A stretch of 48,701 nt of DNA, from NCBI RefSeq assembly GCF_008923365.1, contig NZ_WBMR01000054.1:1-48701 (forward strand), given 5' to 3'. Both the position numbers and the translations under genes were made by a program. Below the pieces are notes generated by a model. It was given only the letters and a program-made list of their open reading frames with translations, searched no databases and was not told the origin of the DNA. This DNA is from Actinomadura montaniterrae. Lineage in GTDB: Bacteria > Actinomycetota > Actinomycetes > Streptosporangiales > Streptosporangiaceae. This document shows positions 25,001-34,600 of the stretch, piece after piece (position 1 is the stretch's first letter; each line of letters opens with the position of its first letter).

Positions 25001-28000
25001 GACGTCCCGTTCGAGCGGCTCGTCGAGGTCCTCAACCCGCCGCGCCACCTCGCCCGGCACCCGCTGTTCCAGGTCGGGCTGACGTTCCAGAACAACCCCG
25101 AGGCGCGGCTGGAGATGCCCGGCTTCACCGCCGAGGTGGAGCCGCTGCACGCCGGCGTGTCCCGGTTCGACCTGCTGATGATCCTCACCGAGCGGGAGGA
25201 CGGCCTCGACGGCGAGCTGGAGTACGCGCTCGACCTGTACGACCCGGCCACGGCCGAGCGGCTCGTCGCCCGCTTCGAGCGGTACCTGACCGCGCTCCTC
25301 GCCGACCCGGACGCGCCCATCGGCGCCGCCGCCGTCCTCGACCCCGCCGAACGGGACCTGATCCTCGGCGACTGGGCGGGCGGCGAGGCGCCCGAGGTGG
25401 AGCGGTCGACGATCCCGGCGCTGTTCGAGGCGCAGGCGGCGTCGCGTCCGGACGCGGTGGCGGTGTCGTTCGAGGGCGTGTCGCTGACGTACGGGGAGGT
25501 GAACGCGCGGGCGAACCGGCTGGCGCGGCGCCTGGCCGAGCAGGGCGTCGGGCCCGAGCAGTTCGTCGCGCTGAAACTGCCGCGCTCGGCGGACCTCGTG
25601 GTCGCGATCCTCGCCGTTTTGAAGGCCGGGGCGGCGTACGTCCCGATGGACCCGGACTATCCCGAAGACCGCATCGCGTACATGGTCGAGGACGCCAAGC
25701 CCGTCCTCACCATCGGCCCGGACGATCTCGACGCGTCCGGCTATGACGACGCGAACCTCGACGTGGCGATCTCGCCGGATCATCCCGCCTACGTCATCTA
25801 CACGTCGGGTTCGACCGGGCGTCCGAAGGGCGTCGTGGTCCCGCACCAGAACGTCGTCCGGTTGCTGCGCTCCACGGAGCACTGGTTCGACTTCGGCCCC
25901 GACGACGTGTGGACGCTGTTCCACTCCTACGCGTTCGACTTCACCGTCTGGGAGCTGTGGGGTTCGCTGCTCTACGGCGGGCGCCTCGTCGTCGTCCCGT
26001 ACCTGACGTCGCGGTCGCCGGACGAGTTCCTGAAGCTGCTGGTGGACGAGCGCGTCACGGTCCTGAACCAGACGCCGTCGGCGTTCTACCAGCTCATGGC
26101 CGCCGACAAGGCGAACCCCGGTTCGGATCTCGCGCTGCGGTACGTCGTGTTCGGCGGAGAGGCCCTCGAACTGGGCCGCCTGGAGGACTGGTACTCGCGG
26201 CACGCCGAGGACGCGCCGACCCTCGTCAACATGTACGGGATCACCGAGACCACGGTGCACGTCTCGTACATCGCCCTGGACCGCGCCTACGCCGCGACCG
26301 CGCCCGGCAGCGTCATCGGCACCGGCATCCCGGACCTGCGCGTCTACGCCCTTGACGGCCGGCTCCAGCCCGTCCCGCCGGGCGTCGTCGGCGAGCTGTA
26401 CGTCGCCGGACCGGGGCTGGCGCGCGGCTATCTCAACCGTCCCGGCCTGTCCGCCGAGCGGTTCGTCGCCGACCCGCACGGCGCCCCCGGTACCCGCATG
26501 TACCGCACCGGCGACGTCGGGCGGTGGCTGGACGACGGCCGCCTCGAATACCTCGGCCGCAGCGACCAGCAGGTGCAGCTGCGCGGCTTCCGCATCGAGC
26601 TCGGCGAGATCGAAGCGGCGCTGACCAGGCACGACGCGGTGGCGGACGCGGCCGTCGTCGTCCGCGACGACCGCCTGGTCGCCTACGTCGTCGCCTCCGC
26701 GCCCGTCGACCCGGCCGAGCTGCGCAAGTTCGCCGGCGGCGACCTGCCCGACCACATGGTCCCGGCCGTCGTCGTGGAGCTGGACGCGCTGCCGCTCACC
26801 GTCAACGGCAAGCTCGACCGCAAGGCGCTGCCCGCGCCCGACTTCTCCGCGAAGGCGTCGTCGCGCGCGCCCCGGACGCCCGAAGAGGAGACCCTCTCCG
26901 GCCTGTTCCGGGAGGTCCTCAACCTGGAGCGCGTCGGGATCGACGACGGGTTCTTCGACCTCGGCGGCGACTCGATCATCGCGATCCAGCTCGTCTCCCG
27001 GGCCCGGCAGTCCGGCCTCGTCATCACGCCCCGCGACGTGTTCCAGCACCAGACCGTCGAGGAGCTCGCCGCGGTCGCCCGGCCGGTCGGCGAGGACGAG
27101 CGCGTCGAGGCGGAGGCGCCCGGCGCGGGCGTCGGACCGGTCCCGGTCACCCCGATCGTCGCGTGGCTCCGCGAGCGGGCCGGCGGCGACGCGTCCCTGA
27201 TCAGGGGCTTCCACCAGTCGATGCTGCTGCGCACCCCGCCCGCGCTCGGCGCCGACGAGCTGGCGGCCGCGTTCCAGACCGTCGTGGACCACCACGACGT
27301 CCTGCGGCTCCGCCTGGACGCCGACGGCGACCGGTGGCAGCCGGTCGTCCGGCAGCCCGGCGCCGTGGACGCCGCCGCCCTCGTCACCCGGGTGGACGTC
27401 GCGGGCCTGGACGCCGACAAGCTCGCCGTGGTCATCGGCGAGCAGGCCGCCGCCGCCCGCGACCGCCTCGACCCCGAGGCCGGCACGACGGCGCAGCTCG
27501 TCTGGTTCGACGCGGGCCGCGACCAGGGCCGACTCCTCGTCGTCCTGCACCACCTCGTCGTGGACGGCGTCACCTGGCGGATCCTGCTGCCCGACCTCGT
27601 CACCGCCTGGGCGGGCGGGGCCCTCGACCCGGTCCCGACCTCGTTCCGCCGGTGGGCGCAGCGGCTCACCGCGACCGCCGCCGACCGCGAGGACGAGCTG
27701 GAGGACTGGCTCGACATCGTGGACGGCCCGCCGCAGCGGCTCGCCGCACGCGCGCTCGACCCGCGCGTGGACATCGCGGCCCGCGCCCGGTCGCTGACCG
27801 TCGAGCTGCCCGCCGACGTCACCGGCCCGCTGCTCACCGACGTCCCGGCCGCGTTCCACGGCCGCGCCAACGACGTCCTGCTCACCGGCCTCGCCCTCGC
27901 CGTCGCGCAGTGGCGCCGCCACCACGGCGCGGGGCGCGGCACCGACGTGCTCATCGACCTCGAAGGCCACGGCCGCGAGGACGTCGTGCCCGGCGTGGAC

Positions 28001-28603
28001 CTGTCCCGCACCGCCGGCTGGTTCACCTCCATCCACCCCGTCCGGCTCGACGCCGGCACCGCCGACTGGGCCGCGGTCCGCGACGGCGGCGCGGTCGTCG
28101 GCACCGCCATCAAGAAGGTGAAGGAGCAGCTCCGCGCCGTCCCGGACGGCGGCATCGGCTACGGGCTGCTGCGCTACGGCGGCGGCGAGGCCGCCGAGGA
28201 GCTCGCCGAGCCGCCCGCCGCGCCGATCGCGTTCAACTACCTCGGCCGCGTCGCGCCCGGCGACGGGGACGGCGACTGGACGATCGCGCCCGAGGAGACG
28301 CCCGCGGGCGAGGACCCGCGGATGCCGGTCGCGCACGTCCTGGAGATCAACGCGATCACCCGCGACGTGCCCGGCGGCCCGGTGCTGTCGGCGACGTGGA
28401 CGTGGCCCGGCGGGCTGCTGGAGGAGGCCGCGGTCCGGGAGCTGGCCGACGGCTGGTCCACCGCGCTGCGCGGCCTCGTCGCGCACGTCGCGGCCGGCGG
28501 CGACGCCGCGCCCGCCGGCGGGTTCACTCCGTCCGACCTGCTCGTGGACCTGGACCAGAGCGAGATCGACAAGCTGCAGAACGCGTGGAGGGGCCAGTCG
28601 TGA
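19031..28603 (+). CDS. NRPS 1: C-A-PCP / C-(A remnant)-PCP / C-A(Thr)-PCP-E
   Basis: This 3190-residue protein has three modules. Module 1: an EntF-like N-terminal C domain with HHAIQDG at 136, an A domain (about 455-955; pocket read as D-V-F-S-A-G-I-V-F, substrate unassigned) and PCP Ser989. Module 2: C with HHIAGDG at 1178, then only the last part of an A domain (about 1487-1564, catalytic Lys1554 in PNGKVD), and PCP Ser1611 in GGNSL. Module 3: C with QHVGGDG at 1795 (first His replaced by Gln), A (pocket D-F-W-N-V-G-M-V-H, a threonine code), PCP Ser2648 in GGDSI, and an epimerase with HHLVVDG at 2840. The C-terminal tail TPSDLLVDLDQSEIDKL resembles a docking (COM) helix. Product so far: aa1, probable Dap, D-Thr. 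Confidence 0.95.
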   Translation: MSSTEYVPLSAAQQSVWYAQQLAPGTPIHIAQYIEIEGPLDHELFDRVARIGAHEVLALHARFAERDGAVRQILDPDASVSIPLVDLSGEADPDAAARAWMRARMAEPLPLDGERLFVTAMLRLSPVLHRWFIRTHHAIQDGHSGPLIMHRAAEVYTSLANGGEYVPAELGDYRRVLAEEEEYRASERFERDRAYWTERFADKPVAVSLADDMAEPTADFISRVEVVPPEESAALAAGARRLRTATQGLAIAATAAYVARMTGTEDVILGLAVSGRTTQVARETPAMLSTILPLRVHVRPDMTVDELVRAATRASARALRHQRYRREDLLRDLKLLGERRRLYGPVINIMAFDYRLDFAGLPARMHAITIGPIDDLAINIYDNLDGAGIRVDFEAHPDLYSEEQVAAHHDRYIRFMRTLGAVDPSTPLRDVELLDDAERDLVLRRWNDTAHPVAPAVAPELVEAQAARTPDRAAVVAGDVRLSYADLNARANRLARHLIARGVGAEDFVALALPRDENLVVAALAVLKAGAAYQPIDLAYPADRIAYMLDDAAPACVITTRSAELPGGTPRVELDALDLGGLPGDDVTDADRVRPLRPENPAYVIYTSGSTGRPKGVVISHANVIDFCAESMVSYGPERMRRVLFSTSLNFDVSLFEWLVPLTIGGEIEVVRDLLEVAERGGWSGSLISGVPSAVSVLLARKDFRLEVGDVALGGEALSPRLLRDVRALLPEARISNIYGPTEATVFVTGWFDDGNDSGMAPIGGPMANTRAYVLDERLRPVPVGVPGELYVAGDGLARGYLRRPGLTADRFVACPFGGPGERMYRTGDLVRWNRDGNIEYLGRLDHQVKVRGFRIELGEIEAALSAHPAVTQSVVVARRDAAGDTVLVGYVVGPDARAVPAQELRAYVGRTLPGYMVPSAIVALDAMPLNPNGKLDRAALPEPDLAAPESARGPRDAREEILSGIFADVLGVERVGVDDGFFDHGGDSLKATRVVARARAALNVELPVRALFETPTVAGLAERIAASGGETRRPALRPVERPDPLPVSHAQERLWFLNRLEGLTATYNLPIPLRLTGAVDVEAMRAALRDVVARHESLRTVFGDADGEPVQIILDPADADPPLAVGDADPDDVFGAVFADATRGFDLASDLPLRAHLYRLGTDDAGEDEHLLLLVLHHIAGDGWSMAPLARDVVTAYLARRDGKAPEWAPLPVQYADYALWQRELLGSEDDPDGLAARQIAYWKDALAGLPDQIALPLDRPRPERASYRGGRAAFEVPADLHAGLRAVARDHQVSVFMVLQAALAALLTRLGAGTDVPIGSPIAGRTDQALDDLVGVFVNTLVLRTDTSGDPSFAELLARVREADLAAYAHQDVPFERLVEVLNPVRSLARHPLFQVMLTLQNNPEASVELPGLNVAVEPVDPGVAKFDLEFLLEDAPDGGLTGILEYARDLFDAGTAERLTGWYLTTLEQVAATRAAVTVDGLDLPGVTLVEVAEPAAGPVEKRLVAYVVAAPGQAVDPEELRAHVRANLPEAMVPAAVVVLDELPLTPNGKVDTKALPKPDLAPAAPAAAHRPPSGAAEEAVAAVFADLLGLDRVGADDDFFALGGNSLIAMRVVSRVRRLLDAELPVRALFEAPTVAGLAALLDRRDAAPGRPALERRERPEVVPPSYAQQRQWFLNRFEGPSATYNMPIALRIRGPLDVDALRAAVGDIVARHETLRTILPDSGGVPRQQVLDPAAARPELEITETTEAALPARLAMAAGYAFDISAEPPLRTHLFRLGPDEHVVLLLLQHVGGDGWSMAPLARDVLTAYAARAEGGAPEWAPLPVQYADYTLWQQELFGSEDDPESLISKQIAYWRDALAGLPEELELPADRPRPAEASYRGATARFRLGAGVHAALRKLSLDTGASPFMVAQAAFAALLTRLGAGTDVPVGSPIAGRTDEALDDLVGMFVNMLVFRTDTSGDPTFRELVGRVKETDLAAYAHQDVPFERLVEVLNPPRHLARHPLFQVGLTFQNNPEARLEMPGFTAEVEPLHAGVSRFDLLMILTEREDGLDGELEYALDLYDPATAERLVARFERYLTALLADPDAPIGAAAVLDPAERDLILGDWAGGEAPEVERSTIPALFEAQAASRPDAVAVSFEGVSLTYGEVNARANRLARRLAEQGVGPEQFVALKLPRSADLVVAILAVLKAGAAYVPMDPDYPEDRIAYMVEDAKPVLTIGPDDLDASGYDDANLDVAISPDHPAYVIYTSGSTGRPKGVVVPHQNVVRLLRSTEHWFDFGPDDVWTLFHSYAFDFTVWELWGSLLYGGRLVVVPYLTSRSPDEFLKLLVDERVTVLNQTPSAFYQLMAADKANPGSDLALRYVVFGGEALELGRLEDWYSRHAEDAPTLVNMYGITETTVHVSYIALDRAYAATAPGSVIGTGIPDLRVYALDGRLQPVPPGVVGELYVAGPGLARGYLNRPGLSAERFVADPHGAPGTRMYRTGDVGRWLDDGRLEYLGRSDQQVQLRGFRIELGEIEAALTRHDAVADAAVVVRDDRLVAYVVASAPVDPAELRKFAGGDLPDHMVPAVVVELDALPLTVNGKLDRKALPAPDFSAKASSRAPRTPEEETLSGLFREVLNLERVGIDDGFFDLGGDSIIAIQLVSRARQSGLVITPRDVFQHQTVEELAAVARPVGEDERVEAEAPGAGVGPVPVTPIVAWLRERAGGDASLIRGFHQSMLLRTPPALGADELAAAFQTVVDHHDVLRLRLDADGDRWQPVVRQPGAVDAAALVTRVDVAGLDADKLAVVIGEQAAAARDRLDPEAGTTAQLVWFDAGRDQGRLLVVLHHLVVDGVTWRILLPDLVTAWAGGALDPVPTSFRRWAQRLTATAADREDELEDWLDIVDGPPQRLAARALDPRVDIAARARSLTVELPADVTGPLLTDVPAAFHGRANDVLLTGLALAVAQWRRHHGAGRGTDVLIDLEGHGREDVVPGVDLSRTAGWFTSIHPVRLDAGTADWAAVRDGGAVVGTAIKKVKEQLRAVPDGGIGYGLLRYGGGEAAEELAEPPAAPIAFNYLGRVAPGDGDGDWTIAPEETPAGEDPRMPVAHVLEINAITRDVPGGPVLSATWTWPGGLLEEAAVRELADGWSTALRGLVAHVAAGGDAAPAGGFTPSDLLVDLDQSEIDKLQNAWRGQS
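23490..23720 (+). other. Orphan adenylation C-terminal subdomain in module 2 of NRPS 1
   Basis: Between the second C domain and its PCP, the usual A domain of roughly 500 residues is replaced by about 77 residues. The segment begins LPGVTLVEVAEP, followed by EKRLVAYVV (from residue 1504). It then has an A9-like LPEAMVPAAVVVLDELPL and A10 PNGKVDTKALP with Lys1554. No A1-A8 motif exists. It starts at the same loop where the stand-alone A* protein ends, so the two pieces together make one complete adenylation domain. Seen directly: both breakpoints. Inferred: in-trans assembly. Confidence 0.9.
24000..28590 (+). repeat. Threonine/epimerase module, copy 1 (paralogous with 31700-36330)
   Basis: The C-A-PCP-E module at the end of NRPS 1 is closely repeated in NRPS 2. 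Similarity is highest from the A-domain start (GCCCGAGGTGGAGCGGTCGA, near 25389) through the PCP, and again in parts of the E domain (LLTDVPAAFHGRANDVLL is identical). It points to module duplication or later gene conversion. C domains are also related (YWRDALAGLPEEL) but less alike. Boundaries are approximate. Confidence 0.75.
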
Positions 28604-31600
28604 ACCGGGGGGACCTCGAGGACATCCTGCCGCTGTCTCCCTTGCAGCAGGGCTTCTTCTTCCACGCGCTCTTCGACGCCGACGGCGGCACCGGCGACGG
28701 CGCTGACGGCCGGGACGTCTACACCGCGCAGATCGTGCTCGACCTCGAAGGGCCGGTGGACGCCGGGGCGCTGCGGGCGGCCGCCGAGACGCTGCTGCGC
28801 CGGCACTCCAACCTGCGCGCCGCGTTCTGGCACGAGGACCTGTCGCGGCCCGTGCAGGTGATCCCGCGCACCGTCGAGCTGCCGTGGGAGGAGACCGAGG
28901 CGGCGGACGCCGCCGAGGCCGACGCGATCGTGGCGCGGGAGCGGGCGCGCGGCTTCGACATGACGGCGCCGCCGCTGCTGCGGTTCGTCCTCGTCCGGAC
29001 GGGCCCGGAGCGGTACCGGCTGATATTCACCAACCACCACATCCTGCTGGACGGCTGGTCCACGCCGATCCTGGCGACCGAGCTGTTCATGCTGTACGTG
29101 CAGGGCGGCCACGACGCGGGGTTCCCGCGCGTCACCCCGTACAAGAACTACCTGGCGTGGCTGGCGCAGCAGGACCGCGCCGCGGCCGAGGAGGCGTGGC
29201 GCCGCGCCCTCGACGGGGTGGAGGAGCCGAGCCTCGTCGCGCCGGAGGCGGCCGCGCGCGCGCCGCGCCCGCCGGAACGCACCATCGCCGAACTGGACGA
29301 GCGCACCACCCGCCGCCTCTCCCGCGCCGCCCGGCGGCACGGCGTCACGCTCAGCACCGTCCTGCAAGGCGCGTGGGGCCTGGTCCTCGGCCGGTTCCTC
29401 GGCAGCGACGACGTGGTTTTCGGCGCGACCGTCTCGGGCCGCCCGCCGGAGCTGCCCGGCATCGAGCAGATGATCGGCCTGTTCATCAACACGCTGCCGA
29501 TCCGCGTCCGGCACCGCCCGGACGAGTCGCTCGCCGCGCTGATGGAGCGGCTCCAGGAGGAGCAGACCGCGCTGCTGGCGCACCACCATCTCGGCCTCAC
29601 CGACATCCAGCGGGTCGCGGGCCACGGCGGCGCGCTGTTCGACACGATGACGGTGCTGGAGAACTACCCGTTCGACCCGGCGATGCTGGACGGCTCGCTG
29701 AACGGGGTCCGCATCGCCGCCGCCGACTCCTACGACGCGACGCACTTCCCGCTGTCGTTCGTCGCGGTACCGGACGACCGGCTGTCGCTGCGCCTGCACT
29801 ACCGGCCCGACGTGTTCGAGCGCGACGTCGTCGAGGCGCTGCTGGCCCGCGTCCGCCGCTTCCTCGAAGCGTTCGCGGAGGACTCGTCCCAGCTCATCGG
29901 CGCCGTTGCGCTGGCGAGCGACGAGGAACGCGAGGCCCTGGCGCGCTGGAACGACACCGCCGCCGACCTCCCCGCCGGCACCCTTCCCGCGCTGTTCGAG
30001 GCCCAGGCCGCCCGCACCCCCGGCGAGACCGCCCTCGTCTGCGGTGACACGTCCCTCACCTACGCCGAGCTGAACGAGCGCGCCAACCGCCTCGCGCACG
30101 AGCTGATCGCGCGGGGGATCGGCGCCGAGGACCGCGTCGCGATCGTCCTGCCGCGCACGCCCGAGATCGTCGTGGCGATCCTCGGCGTCCTCAAGGCGGG
30201 CGCCGCGTACGTGCCGATCGACCCCGAATACCCGGCGGACCGCATCGCGTACATGCTGGACGACTGCCGCCCCGCCTTCACCATCACCACCGGCAACCTG
30301 CCCCTGGGCGAGGACGGGCCCGCGCACGACCCGGGCGACGCCGACCGCGTCCGGCCGCTGCGGCAGGGCAACGCCGCCTACGTCATCTACACCTCCGGAT
30401 CGACGGGACGCCCCAAGGGCGTGACGATCCCGCACACCGGCGTCCTGAACTACTTCGAGGCGCACCGGGACGCGTTCATGGACCCCGCGATCGAGGCCGC
30501 CGGCGGGAGGCGGATGCGGTTCGCGCACCTCGCGTCGTTCTCATTCGACACCTCGTTCCACGGCCTGCTGTGGATGATGCACGGCCACGAGCTGCACCTC
30601 ATCGACGACGCGACCCGCCGCGACGTCGAGGCGTACACCGCGTACGTGGCGCGCGCGCGGATCGACCTGGTCAACACCACCCCGTCGCACTTCGCGTCGC
30701 TCCGCGAAGCGGGCCTGCTCAGCGGCGACGGCCGCCACCTGCCCTCGCATCTGCTCCTCGGCGGCGAGGCCGTCAGCGACGCCCTCTGGGCGGAACTGCG
30801 CGCGATCCCGGGCCTGACCACCCGGAACCTCTACGGCCCGACCGAGTCGACCATCGACACGATGAACCAGGTCGTCGCGCGGGCCGAGCGGGTCTCCATC
30901 GGCGGGCCGCACCGCAACACCCGCGCCTACGTGCTGGACGCCGCGCTCCAGCCCGCGCCCCCCGGCGTCCCCGGCGAGCTGTACCTCGCGGGCGCGCAGC
31001 TCGCCCGCGGCTACCTCGGGCGGCCGGGCCTGTCCGCCGAGCGGTTCGTCGCCGACCCGTTCGGCGCGCCCGGCGACCGCATGTACCGGACCGGCGACCT
31101 CGCCCGCTGGCTCCCGGACGGCACCATCGAGTACCTCGGCCGCGCCGACGACCAGGTCAAGATCCGCGGGTTCCGGGTCGAGCCCGGCGAGATCGAGAAC
31201 GTGGTCGCCGGGTTCGAGGGCGTCGCGCGCGCCGCCGTGGTCGTCCGCGAGGACCGGCCCGGCGACAGGCGCCTCGCCGCCTACGTCGTTCCCGCCACCG
31301 TCGATATCGCCGCGCTGCGGCGGTTCGCGGCCGAGCGGCTGCCCGACTACATGGTCCCGGCGTTCACCGCGCTGGACGCGCTGCCGCTGACCGTGAACGG
31401 GAAGCTGGACCGGTCCGCGCTGCCCGCGCCCGACACCGGCGCGCCGGTGAGCCGCGCGCCGCGCTCCCCGCAGGAGGAGATCCTCTGCGGGCTGTTCGCG
31501 GAGATCCTCGGCGTGCCGCGCGTCGGCGTCGACGACGGGTTCTTCGACCTCGGCGGCGACTCGCTCACCGCCACCCGCCTCGTCGGCCGGATCCGCACCG

Positions 31601-34600
31601 CGCTGCGCGCCGAGCTGCCTGTCCGGGCCCTGTTCGAGGCCCCGACGGTCGCGGGCCTCGCCGAACGCCTCGCCGAGGCCGGCGGCGACGTGCGGCCGCC
31701 GCTGCGGCGCGCCGACCGCCCCGAGGTCGTGCCGCTGTCGTACGCGCAGCAGCGGCTCTGGTTCCTCAACCGGTTCGAGGGCGCGTCCGCGACGTTCAAC
31801 ATGCCGGTCGCGCTGCGGCTGGACGGCGCGCTCGACCTGGACGCGCTGCGCGCCGCCCTCGCCGACGTCGTGGAGCGGCACGAGTCGCTGCGGACGATCT
31901 TCCCGGACGGGTCCGGCAGCGCCCGCCAGCTCGTCCTGGACCCGGCCGCCGCCCGGCCGCGCGTCGACGTCGCCCCGGTCACCGAGGCGGCGCTGCCGGC
32001 GGCGCTCGCCGCCGAGGTCGGGCGCGGCTTCGACCTCTCCGTGGAGCCGCCGCTGCGGGCCCGGCTCTTCGCCCTCGACGGTGACACGCACGACAGGGGC
32101 GCGCACGTCCTGGTGCTGGTGCTGCACCACATCGCGGCGGACGGCTGGTCGATGGCGCCGCTGGCCCGCGACGTGATCCTCGCCTACGCGGCCCGCGCGG
32201 AGGGCCGGGCGCCGCAGTGGGAGCCGCTGCCCGTCCAGTACGCCGACTACACGCTCTGGCAGCGCGAGCTGTTCGGGTCCGAGGACAACCCGGACAGCTT
32301 GATCTCCAAGCAGATCGCGTACTGGCGGGACGCGCTCGCCGGGCTGCCGGAGGAGCTGCGGCTCCCCACCGACCGGCCCCGCCCAGCGGAGGCGTCCTAC
32401 CGGGGCGGCACGCACGCCTTCGAGTTGGACGCCGAGCTGCACGCGGGCCTGCTGCGCCTCGCCCGCGAGAGCGGCGCGAGCCTGTTCATGGTCATGCAGG
32501 CCGCGTTCGCCGCGCTGCTGACGCGGCTCGGTGCGGGCACGGACGTGCCGGTCGGGTCGCCGATCGCGGGCCGCACGGACGAGGCCCTGGACGACCTCGT
32601 CGGCATGTTCGTCAACATGCTCGTCCTGCGCACCGACACCTCCGGCGACCCGACGTTCCGCGAGCTGGTCGCGCGGGTGAAGGAGACCGACCTCGCCGCC
32701 TACGCCCACCAGGACCTGCCGTTCGAGCGGCTCGTCGAGGTGCTGAACCCGGCGCGGTCGATGGCCCGGCACCCGCTGTTCCAGGTCGCGCTGTCGTTCC
32801 AGAACAACCCCGAGGCGCGGCTGGAGATGGACGGCCTCACCGGCGGCGCCGAACCGCTCACCGCCGGGACGGCGAAGTACGACCTGTCCCTCTACCTGGA
32901 GGAGCGGCACGGCGGCGACGGCGCGCCCGGCGGGATCGAGGCCGGCCTCGAATACGCCCTCGACCTGTTCGACCCGGCGACCGCCGCCGCGATCGCCGGC
33001 CGGTTCGAGCGGCTCGTCCGCAACCTCGTCGCCGACCCGGACGCCCCCATCGGCACCGCCGAGATCCTGGAACGCGCCGAACGCCGCACCATCCTGCGCA
33101 GGTGGGCCGGCGGCAAGGCGCCCGAGGTGGAGCGGTCGACGATCCCGGCGCTGTTCGAGGCGCAGGCGGCGGCGCGTCCGGACGCGGTGGCGGTGTCGTT
33201 CGAGGGCGCGTCGCTGACCTATGGCGAGGTGAACGCGCGGGCGAACCGGCTGGCGCGCCGCCTGGCCGACCAGGGCGTCGGGCCCGAGCAGTTCGTCGCG
33301 CTCGCGCTGCCGCGTTCCGCCGATCTCGTCGTCGCGATCCTCGCCGTTTTGAAGGCCGGGGCGGCGTACGTCCCGATCGACCCCGACTACCCCGAGGACC
33401 GCATCGCGTACATGGTCGAGGACGCCAAGCCCGTCCTGACCTTGCGTCCGGACGACCTGGACGCGTCCGGCTACGACGACGCGAACCCGAGCGTCGAGAT
33501 CTCGCCCGACAACCCGGCGTACGTCATCTACACGTCGGGGTCGACCGGACGTCCCAAGGGCGTGGTCATCCCGCACCAGAACGTCGTCCGGCTGCTGCGC
33601 TCCACCGAAGAGTGGTTCCACTTCGGCCCCGACGACGTCTGGACGCTGTTCCACTCCTACGCGTTCGACTTCTCGGTCTGGGAGCTGTGGGGGCCGCTGC
33701 TGCACGGCGGGCGGCTCGTGGTGGTGCCGTACCTGACGTCGCGGTCGCCGGACGAGTTCCTGAAGCTCCTCGCGGACGAGCGCGTGACCGTCCTGAACCA
33801 GACGCCGTCGGCGTTCTACCAGCTCATGGCCGCCGACAAGGCGAACCCGGGCGCCGACCTGGCGCTGCGGTACGTCGTGTTCGGCGGCGAGGCCCTCGAC
33901 CTCGGACGCCTCGAAGACTGGTACTCCCGGCACGCCGAGGACGCGCCGACCCTCGTCAACATGTACGGGATCACCGAGACGACCGTCCACGTGTCGTACG
34001 TCGCGCTCGACCGGGTCACCGCGGCGACGGCGCCGGGCAGCCTCATCGGCGCCGGCATCCCCGACCTGCGCGTCTACGTCCTGGACGATCGCCTGCAGCC
34101 CGTCCCGCCCGGCGTGGCGGGGGAGATGTACGTCGCCGGTCCGGGACTGGCGCGCGGCTACCTCAACCGTCCCGGGCTGTCCGCCGAGCGGTTCGTCGCC
34201 GACCCGCACGGCAGGCCGGGCACCCGCATGTACCGCACCGGCGACCTCGGCCGCTGGCGCGCGGACGGGACGCTCGAATACCTCGGCCGCGCCGACCAGC
34301 AGGTGCAGCTGCGCGGCTTCCGGATCGAGCTGGGCGAGGTCCAGTCCGCGCTGACCAGGCACGACGCCGTGGCGGACGCGGCGGTGATCGTCCGCGACGA
34401 CCGCCTGATCGGCTACGTCGTGGCCACCGGCGAGGTCGACCCGGCGGAGCTGCGCGCGTTCGCCGGCCGCGGACTGCCCGACTACATGGTCCCGGCCGCC
34501 GTGGTCATGCTGGACGCGCTGCCGCTGACCACGAACGGCAAGCTCGACCGCAACGCACTGCCCGCGCCCGACTTCGCCGCGAAGGCGTCGTCGCGCGCGC

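Noticed and set aside
18767..28486. A 3239-codon open frame on the minus strand opposite NRPS 1
   Set aside because: It has no recognisable domains, is full of Arg/Gly/Val-rich repeats, and lies opposite a fully interpretable NRPS. Very high GC removes stop codons from the antisense frame.
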